The notes under the pieces were generated by a model. That model saw only the letters and a program-made list of their open reading frames with translations. It ran no database searches and had not been told where the DNA came from. DNA of 64,000 bases, taken from Pseudomonas viridiflava. Lineage in GTDB: Bacteria; Pseudomonadota; Gammaproteobacteria; Pseudomonadales; Pseudomonadaceae. The position numbers and the translations under genes were made by a program. Position 1 is the stretch's first letter; the number at the start of each line of letters is the position of its first letter. Below, piece by piece: positions 34,226-42,726 of the stretch. The stretch is taken from positions 186,001-250,000 of the forward strand of contig NZ_UTHA01000227.1 of the NCBI RefSeq assembly GCF_900582195.1, given 5' to 3'.

Positions 34226-34233
34226 TTGTTGTT
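34226..34233 (-). promoter_or_regulatory. Hfq/Crc-type CA motif upstream of tctC
   Basis: On the minus strand AACAACAA matches AAYAAYAA exactly. It lies about 18 bases before the tctC ATG, just upstream of the ribosome site, where Hfq with Crc blocks translation in Pseudomonas. Confidence 0.6.
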
Positions 34234-34261
34234 ATTCGACGTGTTTTTCACTGACGGGCAT

Positions 34262-35554
34262 TTACCAAAGTGCAACGCTGTAGCTCACCAGCAAACGCAC
34301 TTCGTCTGCATCGCGAGCCGAGTAGTTGGAGCGGTAAGTGGCATTACGCAAACGCACGGCGACATCCTTCAAGGCGCCGCTTTGTACTACATATTTGATC
34401 TCGGTGTTGCGCTCCCACTCTTTGCCTTCTTCACCGTTCTTGAGCTTGATGTTGTCACCGCTCAAATAGCGGCTCATGAAACTCAGGCCGGGAATGCCGA
34501 GTTTGGCGAAGTCGAAGTCGTAACGAGCCTGCCAGGAGCGTTCTTCAGCACCGGCGAAATCGTTGATCTGCACGAAGTTGACCAGATACGGGTCGCTGCC
34601 ATCGACGTAAGGGAAAGCGCTGTCGCCGGACATGTGCTGATAACCGGCGCTGAACTTGTGACCGCTCAGCGCATAGCTGACCAGACCGTTGAGCGAGCGG
34701 TTGTCGATCTCGCCGCCACGGGCCGCGCCCTGGTCATCACTGACGGCGAAACGCAGGTCAGTGGCAAACGTGCCCGGGCCCATAGGCCGTGAGGCCACGA
34801 GTCCAAAGAAGTGCTGGTTGTAGACTTCGTCGAGTTGGGCGAAGTGGTAACTGCCGGTGATCTTGTCGGTGAACTTGTAGTCCACGCCGCCAAAATCGAA
34901 GTGCTTGCCAGCGGCGGTCCCGGCAAAACGGCTGTTCTTGTTGTTGAGGGCGATGTCCTCGAAATCGGTGCTGTCGCGGTCCTTGGCTTTCTCCAGACGG
35001 CCACCGGTGAACGTCAGGTTCTTGATCTCCTTGGAGGTCAGCAAACCGCCCTCAAAGGTCTGCGGCAGGATGCGCCCGTCGTTCGGTTTGAGGATCGGCA
35101 ACTCAGGAATCAGGCTGCCGATTTTAAGTTCGGTGGCAGAGATTTTCACTTTGCCGGTCAGGCCGACTTTCGAGTATTCATCGGCGGCGCGTCCGTCATC
35201 GTGGGTGGGCAGCAGGCCGGTGCCGGTACGGTCCGGGCTTGAATCGAGTTTGACGCCGAGCATGCCTAAAGCATCGACACCGAACCCCACGGTGCCGTCG
35301 GTGTAACCCGATTGCAGATTGAGCATGAAACCCTGGGCCCATTCGTCACGCTTGGACTGTTGAGCGCTGGTGCCATCGCGAAAGTCGCGGTTGAAATACA
35401 TGTTGCGGGTTTCGAACGTGGCGCTGCTGTCTTCAATGAAGTCGGCAAAACTCAACGGCGAAAAACCGGCAAGAGCGGCGGCACTGACGAGGGCGGTGTG
35501 GCTGAAACGGGAAGGGCGAACAGGCGTGGACGCCTGAGGCTGCATGGACGGCAT
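34262..35554 (-). CDS. opdH: OprD-family outer-membrane porin, tricarboxylate channel OpdH
   Basis: The 430-residue porin has a signal peptide (about 1-37, ending LSFAD) and an OprD-type opening, FIEDSSATFETRNMYFNRDF, followed by repeated beta-strand patterns and a C-terminal strand ending in W (SYSVALW). Its position between tctC and the divergent tctDE matches the P. aeruginosa opdH-tct locus, where the porin admits tricarboxylates such as cis-aconitate. A CA motif for Hfq/Crc lies just ahead of its ribosome site. Paralogues of OprD are many; the name rests on context. Confidence 0.88.
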   Translation of the reverse strand: MPSMQPQASTPVRPSRFSHTALVSAAALAGFSPLSFADFIEDSSATFETRNMYFNRDFRDGTSAQQSKRDEWAQGFMLNLQSGYTDGTVGFGVDALGMLGVKLDSSPDRTGTGLLPTHDDGRAADEYSKVGLTGKVKISATELKIGSLIPELPILKPNDGRILPQTFEGGLLTSKEIKNLTFTGGRLEKAKDRDSTDFEDIALNNKNSRFAGTAAGKHFDFGGVDYKFTDKITGSYHFAQLDEVYNQHFFGLVASRPMGPGTFATDLRFAVSDDQGAARGGEIDNRSLNGLVSYALSGHKFSAGYQHMSGDSAFPYVDGSDPYLVNFVQINDFAGAEERSWQARYDFDFAKLGIPGLSFMSRYLSGDNIKLKNGEEGKEWERNTEIKYVVQSGALKDVAVRLRNATYRSNYSARDADEVRLLVSYSVALW

Positions 35555-35569
35555 GCGGGTGTACTCCGT

Positions 35570-35577
35570 TTATTGTT
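35570..35577 (-). promoter_or_regulatory. Hfq/Crc-type CA motif upstream of opdH
   Basis: On the minus strand AACAATAA, an exact AAYAAYAA match, sits 16 bases before the opdH start codon and next to the ACGGAG ribosome site. A hairpin (AAAACGC and GCGTTTT with a 6-base loop, near 35589-35608) lies just upstream in the same leader. Confidence 0.6.
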
Positions 35578-35790
35578 CTTATTGGTCGAAAACGCTTCGA
35601 GGCGTTTTTCTTTGCGCTGTGTGGCATCAGCGACGGCAGTCGGAACTGTCCGTGAGCCGACTTTAACCAGCTAACCTTTCGCTAACCTTTCAGCAGACTT
35701 TCAAGGTTTTCGGGCTTCACAGCGGCGGTTGCGGCTGTAAACTCCGCGGCAAAGCGTGGCGTTGGCCATCCCTGAACGAGGTAAAAATCC

Positions 35791-36462
35791 ATGCGTGTCC
35801 TGCTCGTCGAAGACCATCTGCAACTGGCCGAAAGTGTCGCTCAGGCGCTCAAGAGCACCGGTCTGACCGTGGATGTGTTGCACGATGGTGTGGCCGCCGA
35901 TCTGGCGCTGGGCAGCGAGGAGTACGCCGTGGCGATCCTCGATGTCGGTCTGCCGCGCATGGACGGTTTCGAGGTGCTCGCGCGTTTGCGTGCACGTGGA
36001 AAAAATCTGCCGGTGTTGATGCTGACCGCGCGTAGCGATGTGAAGGATCGCGTCCACGGCCTCAATCTGGGCGCCGACGATTACCTCGCCAAACCGTTCG
36101 AACTGACTGAACTGGAAGCGCGGGTCAAAGCCTTGTTGCGCCGCAGCGTACTCGGCGGCGAACGCCAGCAGCGCTGCGGTGTGCTGGCCTACGACCTCGA
36201 CACCCGGCGCTTCACCCTCGGCGAAGATTTGCTGACCCTGACATCCCGCGAACAAGCGGTGCTGGAAGCGCTGATCGCCCGACCAGGTCGGGTGATGAGC
36301 AAGGAGCAATTGGCCGCGCAGGTGTTCGGGCTCGACGAAGAAGCCAGCCCCGACGCCATCGAAATCTACGTGCACCGCTTGCGCAAGAAACTCGACGGCC
36401 AACCCGTGGCGATCGTGACGTTCCGCGGCCTCGGTTATCTGCTGGAAAGCCGCGATGCATAA
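35791..36462 (+). CDS. tctD: TctD, two-component response regulator
   Basis: The 223-residue OmpR-type regulator has an N-terminal receiver with the phosphoacceptor Asp in VAILDVGLPRMDGF (about 51), Thr in MLTARSD and Lys in LAKPFELTELEAR. A C-terminal winged helix carries the expected DAIEIYVHRLRKKL and a final RGLGYLLE. It is divergent from opdH-tctCBA and coupled to tctE by an 8-base overlap. By analogy with other tct systems it controls the transport operon in response to tricarboxylates. Confidence 0.94.
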   Translation: MRVLLVEDHLQLAESVAQALKSTGLTVDVLHDGVAADLALGSEEYAVAILDVGLPRMDGFEVLARLRARGKNLPVLMLTARSDVKDRVHGLNLGADDYLAKPFELTELEARVKALLRRSVLGGERQQRCGVLAYDLDTRRFTLGEDLLTLTSREQAVLEALIARPGRVMSKEQLAAQVFGLDEEASPDAIEIYVHRLRKKLDGQPVAIVTFRGLGYLLESRDA

Positions 36463-37840
36463 GCCCAGCAGCCTGCGCTGGCGCTTGCTGTGGAACCTCG
36501 CATTGCTGCTGGTAGTGTTGATGCTCGCCAGCGGCTTGAGCGCTTACTGGAATGGTCGCGAAGCCGCCGACACCGCGTATGACCGCACGTTGTTGGCCTC
36601 GGCGCGGACTATCGCAGCGGGCCTGTCGCAACGTGACGGCACACTGAGCGCCGATGTGCCTTATGTGGCACTCGATACCTTCGCTTATGACAGCGCCGGG
36701 CGGATCTACTATCAGGTCAACGATATCCATCAGAAGCTGATTTCCGGCTATGAAAACTTGCCCGGGCCGCCGCCGGGGACGCCGCGTACCGACAGTTATC
36801 CCGCGTTGGCGCGTTTCTACAACGCCACCTACAAAGGGCAAAACGTGCGCGTGGTCAGCCTGCTCAAGGCTGTGAGCGAGCCGAACATGAACGGCATGGC
36901 GGAAATCCGCGTCGCCGAAACCGACGAAGCGCGGGTGAGCATGGCGCGCAGCCTGGCCGCCGATACTTTGCTGCGCCTGGGCATGTTGGCGATCGGTGCG
37001 TTGTTGCTGGTGTGGTTTGCGGTTAGTGCTGCATTGCGCCCGCTGGAGCGTTTGCGCACGGCGGTGGAGGAACGTCAGCCCGACGACTTGCGCCCGCTGC
37101 CCTTGGTTGAAGTGCAGCATGAACTGTGGCCATTGGTGCGCGGGCTCAACCATTTCACCGAGCGCTTGCGTGGTCAGTTCGAACGGCAGGCGCAGTTCAT
37201 CGCCGATGCGGCCCATGAATTGCGTACGCCCTTGGCGGCACTGAAGGCGCGGCTTGAACTGGGCTTGCGTTCGAACGAACCCGAGACGTGGCGCACGACA
37301 TTGGAATCCTCGGCGCAAAGCACTGATCGCCTGACCCATCTGGCCAATCAGTTGTTGTCGCTGGCGCGTGTCGAAAACGGCGCGCGGGCGATTGCCGAGG
37401 GCGGTGCGCAGTTGCTCGATCTGAGCCAGTTGGCCCGCGAACTGGGCATGGCCATGGCACCGTTGGCGCACAAGCGCGGGGTGGCGCTGGCACTGGAGGC
37501 GGACGAACCGGTCTGGCTGCGCGGTGAGCCGACTCTGCTGAATGAGTTGCTGAGCAATCTGGTGGACAACGCCTTGGCGCACACGCCACCGGGCGGTAAC
37601 GTGATTTTGCGCGTGACAGCGCCGGCTGTGCTTGAGGTCGAAGATGACGGCCCGGGGATTCCGCTGGAGGAGCGCGATCGGGTGTTCGAGCGGTTCTACC
37701 GGCGCAATCAGCAAGTGGCGGGTTCTGGATTGGGTCTGGCGATTGTCGGTGAGATCTGCCGGGCGCATCTGGCGCAGATCACTTTGCATGATGGCGAGCA
37801 GGCGGGGTTGAAGGTGCGGGTCAGTTTTATTGCCGGGTGA
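36455..37840 (+). CDS. tctE: TctE, sensor histidine kinase
   Basis: A 461-residue membrane kinase. Membrane segments at about 11-30 and 167-190 flank a periplasmic sensor of about 135 residues. The H-box FIADAAHELRTPLAAL (near 248-263) holds the phosphoacceptor His, and N (ELLSNLVDNALAHT), G1 (VEDDGPGIP), F (FERFYRR) and G2 (GSGLGLAIV) boxes are all intact. It overlaps tctD by 8 bases and should phosphorylate it. The periplasmic ligand is expected to be a tricarboxylate. Confidence 0.94.
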   Translation: MHKPSSLRWRLLWNLALLLVVLMLASGLSAYWNGREAADTAYDRTLLASARTIAAGLSQRDGTLSADVPYVALDTFAYDSAGRIYYQVNDIHQKLISGYENLPGPPPGTPRTDSYPALARFYNATYKGQNVRVVSLLKAVSEPNMNGMAEIRVAETDEARVSMARSLAADTLLRLGMLAIGALLLVWFAVSAALRPLERLRTAVEERQPDDLRPLPLVEVQHELWPLVRGLNHFTERLRGQFERQAQFIADAAHELRTPLAALKARLELGLRSNEPETWRTTLESSAQSTDRLTHLANQLLSLARVENGARAIAEGGAQLLDLSQLARELGMAMAPLAHKRGVALALEADEPVWLRGEPTLLNELLSNLVDNALAHTPPGGNVILRVTAPAVLEVEDDGPGIPLEERDRVFERFYRRNQQVAGSGLGLAIVGEICRAHLAQITLHDGEQAGLKVRVSFIAG

Positions 37841-37861
37841 TTGTGGTGGTTTTGCTGCCCC

Positions 37862-37925
37862 TTCGCGAGCAGACTCGCTCCCACTCTGGAATGCATTTTC
37901 CTGTGGGAGCGAGCTTGCTCGCGAA
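37862..37925. repeat. REPIN D, between tctE and the HDOD gene
   Basis: Inverted REP copies at 37862-37885 (with a GACTCGC variant) and 37902-37925 flank a short 16-base centre, the smallest REPIN here. It fills the 105-base gap between two converging genes. Confidence 0.92.
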
Positions 37926-37945
37926 TGGGGCGACGCGGTCTACGA

Positions 37946-38767
37946 TCAGTAAAACATCGTCCGCGACTCTTCCAGATCCGCGCACAGTTCCTTGTTCTCC
38001 TGATCGATCCCAAGCTTCCTGAACGCCGGAACAGTCATTGGATCGATCCGCGCAAACGGATGATCAGTGTCCTTGTGGCAATACAGGCTAGCCACCTGCA
38101 CCAGATCGACGTAATCGATGGCCGTCGAATCGCGTTTGAAGTCCTGATAGCGCCCCGGCAACTCCACCAGTCGCTCCGGGAACTCCCAGACGCGCAGCAA
38201 CTTGTCGCCCAGAAGCGGATGAATGTGATCAATCACATGGTTGAGGCTGACCGGGTCCGACAGCAGTTCGTAGTGATCCTCGGCGTAGGTCAGAATCGGC
38301 AGCACGCCAATCTGATGCACCAGCCCGCCGAGGGCTGCCTGATCGGGTTTGAGCTGCGTGTAGCGGCGACACAGCGCATAACTGACCCCGGCAATTTCCA
38401 GGCTCTTGCGCCAGACTTCGCGCATCTTTTGTTCCACCACCTCGGAGCGGGCGTGGAAGATCTGCTCCATTACCAGACCGATCGCCAGGTTGCTGCTGTA
38501 GTTGATGCCCAGCCGGGTGATCGCCGTGTGCAGATCGGTGACTTCCTGGGCAGCGCGCAGCAGCGGGCTGTTGACCACTTTGATCAGGCGCGCCGACAGC
38601 GCCGTGTCACGGCCGATCACTTTACTCAGGTCGCTGACGCTGATTTCCGGGTCTTCAGCGGCCTTGCGAATCTGCAGGGCCACTTCCGGCAACGTGGGCA
38701 GAACCAGGTCATCGTTATCGATGGCCTCTACCAAATCCTGTTGGACTTTTTCCGCCAGTTCGCTCAT
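37946..38767 (-). CDS. HDOD-domain protein
   Basis: This 273-residue protein is almost entirely an HDOD domain (HD-related output domain, about 15-215), recognised by LPTLPEVALQIRKAAEDPEISVSDLSKVIGRD near the start (quoted in part: LPEVALQIRKAAEDPEIS) and LGGLVHQIGVLPILTYA (near 151). HDOD proteins generally lack HD phosphodiesterase residues and act in regulation; no partner domain such as GGDEF, EAL or receiver is attached. The single gene begins 35 bases after the ygfZ stop, in the same direction, so the two could be cotranscribed. Confidence 0.87.
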   Translation of the reverse strand: MSELAEKVQQDLVEAIDNDDLVLPTLPEVALQIRKAAEDPEISVSDLSKVIGRDTALSARLIKVVNSPLLRAAQEVTDLHTAITRLGINYSSNLAIGLVMEQIFHARSEVVEQKMREVWRKSLEIAGVSYALCRRYTQLKPDQAALGGLVHQIGVLPILTYAEDHYELLSDPVSLNHVIDHIHPLLGDKLLRVWEFPERLVELPGRYQDFKRDSTAIDYVDLVQVASLYCHKDTDHPFARIDPMTVPAFRKLGIDQENKELCADLEESRTMFY

Positions 38768-38802
38768 TTAAACTCTCTAGGGTGTTGCAACAAATGCTGC
38801 GA

Positions 38803-39744
38803 TCAGCGCTGGATTTCGCGGTCGCGATCCAGTTCGTAAGGCAGGTCGAGCAGATGCAGCGCGGGACCTTCGAGGGTGCCCAGATGCAAATCACCGGCTT
38901 CGGCAGCTTCGGCTTGCAGCACCGCCAGGAGTTCAATGTTTTGCCCGGCATTGGCAGCCAGCACGACTTCACCGATGGAACTGTTGTGGCTTGGCGCGAA
39001 CAGTTGTGTGCCAGGCTCCGGCAAATCAGCAGCGTCCAGGCTCAAGCGATACAAGCGACGCTTGAGTTTGCCCAGGTACTGCATGCGCGCGACGATTTCC
39101 TGACCGGTGTAGCAGCCTTTCTTGAAACTCACGCCGCCAACGGCTTGCAGATTGAGCATCTGCGGGATGAACAGCTCGCGGGTGCTCGGCATGACCTGGC
39201 CGATACCGGCGCGGATCTGGCCCAGCAGCCATTGATTCAGTCCGGCTTCAGGCAGGGCGGCGGACAATTTGGCTTTGGTGGCGTCAGCCTGATCGGCCGG
39301 GGCCCAAAGTTCGGCGCGATCCGGCGAGACACGAATGGCGATCAGGCTTTCATTACGCACAAGGCTGTCGGTTTCTGCCGGCAGGTCCAGACCGAGGCTG
39401 GTCAAGGCGTTATCGCCATGCTCCAGGCCAAAACGCACCCAAGCGGCACTTTCGTCGGTCAGTTTCGATTTTGAGAACACCGCGTACTTCTTCAGGTCCG
39501 CCAGTTGCGGCTCCAGCAGCTCGCGAGCCATCGCCAGAACCACGCCATCGCCTTCGAGCAGAATGCGGAAGCTCGATTGCATCCGGCCTTTCTGTGTGCA
39601 ACGGGCGCCGAGGCTGGCACGCGTGTCGCTCAGGTAATTGAGGTTGCAGGTCAACTGGCCTTGCAGGAATTTTCCGGCATCCGCGCCGCGAACCGCGAGA
39701 ACGCCTTCATGAGACAGGGTGCAGAAAAAAGCAGAATCGGCCAT
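38803..39744 (-). CDS. ygfZ: Folate-binding protein YgfZ (Fe-S cluster assembly)
   Basis: The 313-residue GcvT-like protein helps maintain certain Fe-S enzymes using a tetrahydrofolate. The diagnostic motif KGCYTGQE is present (near 224), with the conserved Cys, followed by IVARMQYLGKLKRRL. I place the start at 39744 (MADSAFFCTLSHEG); longer readings cross into the divergent sdhE gene. The divergent arrangement with sdhE is common in Pseudomonas and fits a shared link to succinate dehydrogenase maturation. Confidence 0.93.
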   Translation of the reverse strand: MADSAFFCTLSHEGVLAVRGADAGKFLQGQLTCNLNYLSDTRASLGARCTQKGRMQSSFRILLEGDGVVLAMARELLEPQLADLKKYAVFSKSKLTDESAAWVRFGLEHGDNALTSLGLDLPAETDSLVRNESLIAIRVSPDRAELWAPADQADATKAKLSAALPEAGLNQWLLGQIRAGIGQVMPSTRELFIPQMLNLQAVGGVSFKKGCYTGQEIVARMQYLGKLKRRLYRLSLDAADLPEPGTQLFAPSHNSSIGEVVLAANAGQNIELLAVLQAEAAEAGDLHLGTLEGPALHLLDLPYELDRDREIQR

Positions 39745-39894
39745 GGGTCTTCGCAGGGTAAATAGACTGGGGCACATCATAAGGGCGCGTCGGTGAAATG
39801 GGTAGTTGATAAAGGATCGGTGGTGCCCGACCAAAGCCGACTGTGCGACCCGCCTCGGGCCTGTATACTTGCCGCCAAATTTGAGGAGGGCTCC

Positions 39895-40149
39895 ATGGTC
39901 GAACAAGTTGAACTGAATCGCCTCTTTTGGCACAGCCGTCGCGGCATGCTTGAGCTTGACGTGCTGCTGGTGCCGTTCGTGCAGGAGGTTTACGCGACGT
40001 TGAACCAGGTGGATCGCGATCTGTATGTCCGTCTGTTGACGTGTGAGGATCAGGACATGTTCGGCTGGTTCATGGAGCGCAGCGAGTCTGAAGACCCGGA
40101 GCTGCAACGCATGGTTCGCATGATCCTGGACCGTGTCCAGCCCAAGTAA
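39895..40149 (+). CDS. sdhE: SdhE, FAD assembly factor
   Basis: The 84-residue protein promotes covalent attachment of FAD to succinate dehydrogenase. The hallmark RGMLELD near residue 17 (SRRGMLELDVLL) matches the functional RGxxE motif, and a second acidic stretch (LLTCEDQDMFGWF) is typical. The start at 39895 is preceded by TTGAGGAGGGC, a strong ribosome site. Its end overlaps the next gene by 17 bases. The protein is sometimes called YgfY or CptB. Confidence 0.94.
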   Translation: MVEQVELNRLFWHSRRGMLELDVLLVPFVQEVYATLNQVDRDLYVRLLTCEDQDMFGWFMERSESEDPELQRMVRMILDRVQPK

Positions 40150-40585
40150 CACGTTCGAATGCCGCTGGCATGCCTCACGGCAGTTGCTGGCGGCGTATCT
40201 GTTGGCCCAGGCGTTCGCACTGGGTGCGTTGTTTCTGCTTTCTATTCCACTCTGGGCCAGTCTGCTCGGGGCTTTTGGCTGTCTGCTTCGCGGATATTGG
40301 GTGTTGCCTCGGCAGATTCTGCTAAATCACCCTCAGGCGTTTCGCGGATTGCGCCGGGACGCCGATGGCTGGCAGTTGTGGAATCAGGCGGATGGCTGGC
40401 AAGCCGTGCAGTTGAGGCCGGACAGCCTGGCGCTGCCGTTGATCGTGGTTTTGCGTTTTCGTCTGCGCGGGGAATGGCGGGTCAGATCAATCTGTGTACC
40501 ACGGGACTCGCAGGCGGCGGATCTGCACCGACGCCTGCGAGTACGGCTCAAGTTCAGCCGGCGTAGGTGGGCGGCACCAGAATAG
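40133..40585 (+). CDS. YgfX-like membrane protein
   Basis: This 150-residue protein has two adjacent membrane segments (about 17-35 and 38-55: LAAYLLAQAFALGALFLLSI, then ASLLGAFGCLLRGYWVL) and a basic C-terminal domain, as in YgfX (CptA) proteins that follow sdhE in many gammaproteobacteria. Start is GTG at 40133, inside the sdhE gene. The last 32 bases overlap the converging nadB gene. In E. coli YgfX has been described as affecting cytoskeletal proteins; that role is unproven here. Confidence 0.82.
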   Translation: MSSPSNTFECRWHASRQLLAAYLLAQAFALGALFLLSIPLWASLLGAFGCLLRGYWVLPRQILLNHPQAFRGLRRDADGWQLWNQADGWQAVQLRPDSLALPLIVVLRFRLRGEWRVRSICVPRDSQAADLHRRLRVRLKFSRRRWAAPE

Positions 40586-42170
40586 TGTCGAGCGCCTCGG
40601 GCAGCAGGTCCGGGTAGTCGAGCGTGTAGTGCAGTCCGCGACTTTCCTTACGCTCCATCGCTGAGCAGATCATCAGTTCGGCGACTTGCGCCAGATTGCG
40701 CAGCTCGATCAGATCGCGGCTGACTTTGTAGTTGCTGTAGAACTCGTCTATCTCGTCCAGCAGCAGGCGCACACGGTGCTGCGCCCGTTGCAGGCGCTTG
40801 TTGGTGCGCACAATGCCGACGTAGTCCCACATGAAGCGGCGCAATTCATCCCAGTTGTGCGCGATGATCACGTCTTCGTCGGAATCGGTCACCTGGCTGG
40901 CGTCCCACGCGGGCAGGGCGCTTGGTGCGACGACATCGTCCAGTTGCGCAAGAATGTCCGCCGCGGCCGAGCGCGCATAGACGAAACATTCCAGCAGCGA
41001 GTTGCTGGCCATGCGGTTGGCGCCGTGCAGGCCGGTGAAGCTGGTTTCACCAATGGCGTACAAGCCTGGCACATCGGTGCGGCCGTTCTGATCGACCATC
41101 ACACCGCCGCAGGTGTAGTGCGCGGCGGGTACGACCGGGATTGGCTGCTTGGTGATGTCGATGCCGAACCCAAGGCAGCGCTCATAAACAGTCGGGAAGT
41201 GAGTCTTGATGAACGATTCGGGCTTGTGGCTGATATCGAGAAAGACGCAGTCGACGCCCAGACGCTTCATTTCATGGTCGATGGCCCGGGCGACGATATC
41301 GCGCGGTGCCAGTTCGGCGCGCTTGTCGAAGCGAGACATGAAGCGTTCGCCGTTGGGCAGTTTCAGATGTGCGCCTTCGCCGCGCAGGGCTTCGGTGATC
41401 AGAAAACTCTTGGCTTGCGGGTGATAGAGGCAGGTCGGGTGGAACTGGTTGAACTCCAGGTTCGCCACGCGGCAGCCCGAACGCCAGGCCATGGCAATGC
41501 CATCACCGCAGGCACCGTCGGGGTTACTGGTATAGAGGTAGACCTTGGCGGCACCGCCCGAGGCCAGAATCACGAAGCGTGCGCCGTAGGTGTCGACTTC
41601 ACCGGTCTTGCGGTTGAGTACATAGGCGCCGAGGCAGCGCTCGCCTTCCATGCCCAAGCGACGTTCGGTAATCAGGTCAACGGCAACCCGCTGCTCCAGC
41701 AATTCAATGTTCGAACGCTCTTTGGCCTGGGCCAGCAGTGTTTTGAAGATGGCCGCGCCGGTGGCGTCGGCCGCGTGGATGATGCGGCGGTGGCTGTGGC
41801 CGCCTTCACGGGTCAGGTGAAATTCGAAGCCGCCGTCTTCCGTGCCGGACTGATCGTCGCGGGTGAAGGGCACGCCTTGATCGATCAGCCATTGGATGGC
41901 TTCGCGGCTGTGCTCGACGGTGAAGCGTACGGCGTCTTCATGACACAGGCCGCCGCCGGCATTCAGGGTGTCATCGACATGGGATTCGACAGTATCGGTG
42001 TCATCCAGCACAGCTGCGACGCCGCCCTGGGCCCAATAGGTGGATCCGTTGGCGAGATCGCCTTTGCTCAATACGGCAATGCGCAAATGACCCGGCAGGG
42101 TCAGCGCGAGACTTAAACCGGCAGCGCCGCTGCCTATGACCAGAACATCATGTTGGAATTGTTGGCTCAT
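40554..42170 (-). CDS. nadB: L-aspartate oxidase
   Basis: The 538-residue flavoenzyme oxidises L-aspartate to iminoaspartate in the first step of NAD synthesis. It has the dinucleotide motif VIGSGAAGLSLALTLP at 11-26, the FAD/substrate segment STYWAQGGVAAVLDD (near 43), HRRIIHAADATG (near 126) and GLYAIGETSFTGLHGANR with the active-site region near 365. Length and motifs separate it from succinate dehydrogenase/fumarate reductase flavoproteins. It converges on the ygfX-like gene and is divergent from algU. Confidence 0.95.
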   Translation of the reverse strand: MSQQFQHDVLVIGSGAAGLSLALTLPGHLRIAVLSKGDLANGSTYWAQGGVAAVLDDTDTVESHVDDTLNAGGGLCHEDAVRFTVEHSREAIQWLIDQGVPFTRDDQSGTEDGGFEFHLTREGGHSHRRIIHAADATGAAIFKTLLAQAKERSNIELLEQRVAVDLITERRLGMEGERCLGAYVLNRKTGEVDTYGARFVILASGGAAKVYLYTSNPDGACGDGIAMAWRSGCRVANLEFNQFHPTCLYHPQAKSFLITEALRGEGAHLKLPNGERFMSRFDKRAELAPRDIVARAIDHEMKRLGVDCVFLDISHKPESFIKTHFPTVYERCLGFGIDITKQPIPVVPAAHYTCGGVMVDQNGRTDVPGLYAIGETSFTGLHGANRMASNSLLECFVYARSAAADILAQLDDVVAPSALPAWDASQVTDSDEDVIIAHNWDELRRFMWDYVGIVRTNKRLQRAQHRVRLLLDEIDEFYSNYKVSRDLIELRNLAQVAELMICSAMERKESRGLHYTLDYPDLLPEALDTILVPPTYAG

Positions 42171-42445
42171 TACAGGATTCCGCTCAAAGCGACCCGGGTC
42201 GGGGGTGGCGCAAGACAGCTGGATCGCGAGTCAAGACAGCCACACAGCCCACTAGTATATAGAGGGGGGGAGCGGCACAATAGCCGGGCCGATATGGCAT
42301 TGTGAAACTACTGTGACGGAAAAAACCGGTGCTTCGTCGGAAGTTTTTTTCACCCGTTTGGAGAAAAGGCAACTGTATCGGCGCTGAAACAGACTTTTTC
42401 CGCACAGGGTTGCCCAATGTCAGGTGGTGGCGACTATAAATAATT

Positions 42446-42475
42446 GGAACTTTTGCCAAAGGCCCAAGATCAATA
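42446..42475 (+). promoter_or_regulatory. Distal AlgU (sigma-22)-type promoter
   Basis: GGAACTT (42446-42452), a 17-base spacer and TCAATA (42470-42475) match the AlgU/RpoE promoter pattern (GAACTT, 16-17, TCxxA). It lies about 250 bases upstream of algU and would allow autoactivation. Confidence 0.65.
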
Positions 42476-42640
42476 GTCGGTGCCAGAGATAAGGGACAGT
42501 GTCGGCTTCAGTGCGGAATCTGTGGTTAGGTTCCTGCCGGCGAAACCGATGACAAGATTATTCGCGCAGCCGGTTTATCCCGAGCTGCGTTTTTCGTGCG
42601 TGCCAAATCAGAGCCCGCAGGAAACTTGCCTGGAGGGGGA

Positions 42641-42667
42641 GAACTTTTGCGAAAAGCCCGAGTCTAT
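42641..42667 (+). promoter_or_regulatory. Proximal AlgU (sigma-22)-type promoter
   Basis: GAACTT (42641-42646), a 16-base spacer and TCTAT (42663-42667) form a second AlgU-type promoter about 60 bases before the algU start codon. Both promoters share the bases following the -35 (TTGC, then AAAxGCCC), suggesting duplication. Confidence 0.72.
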
Positions 42668-42726
42668 GTTTGCAAGTCTGGTCGTTTAGTTATGCAAGTC
42701 TCCTTCGGGCTTATCGAGGAGTGTTC

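Larger units (their letters stand above)
42171..42726. other. Intergenic region between nadB and algU
   Basis: This 556-base region between divergent genes holds two AlgU-type promoters for the algU operon (listed separately) and presumably the nadB promoter, where an A/T run (TAGTATATAGAG, 42253-42264) is the only visible candidate. No small gene is supported. Confidence 0.6.

Noticed and set aside
38803..40152. Long reading of ygfZ starting at 40152
   Set aside because: It would cover the divergent sdhE gene completely. The conserved N-terminus starts at 39744.
40686..42116. A 476-codon plus-strand frame opposite nadB
   Set aside because: It is antisense to a well-conserved flavoenzyme gene, without recognisable domains or a start signal.
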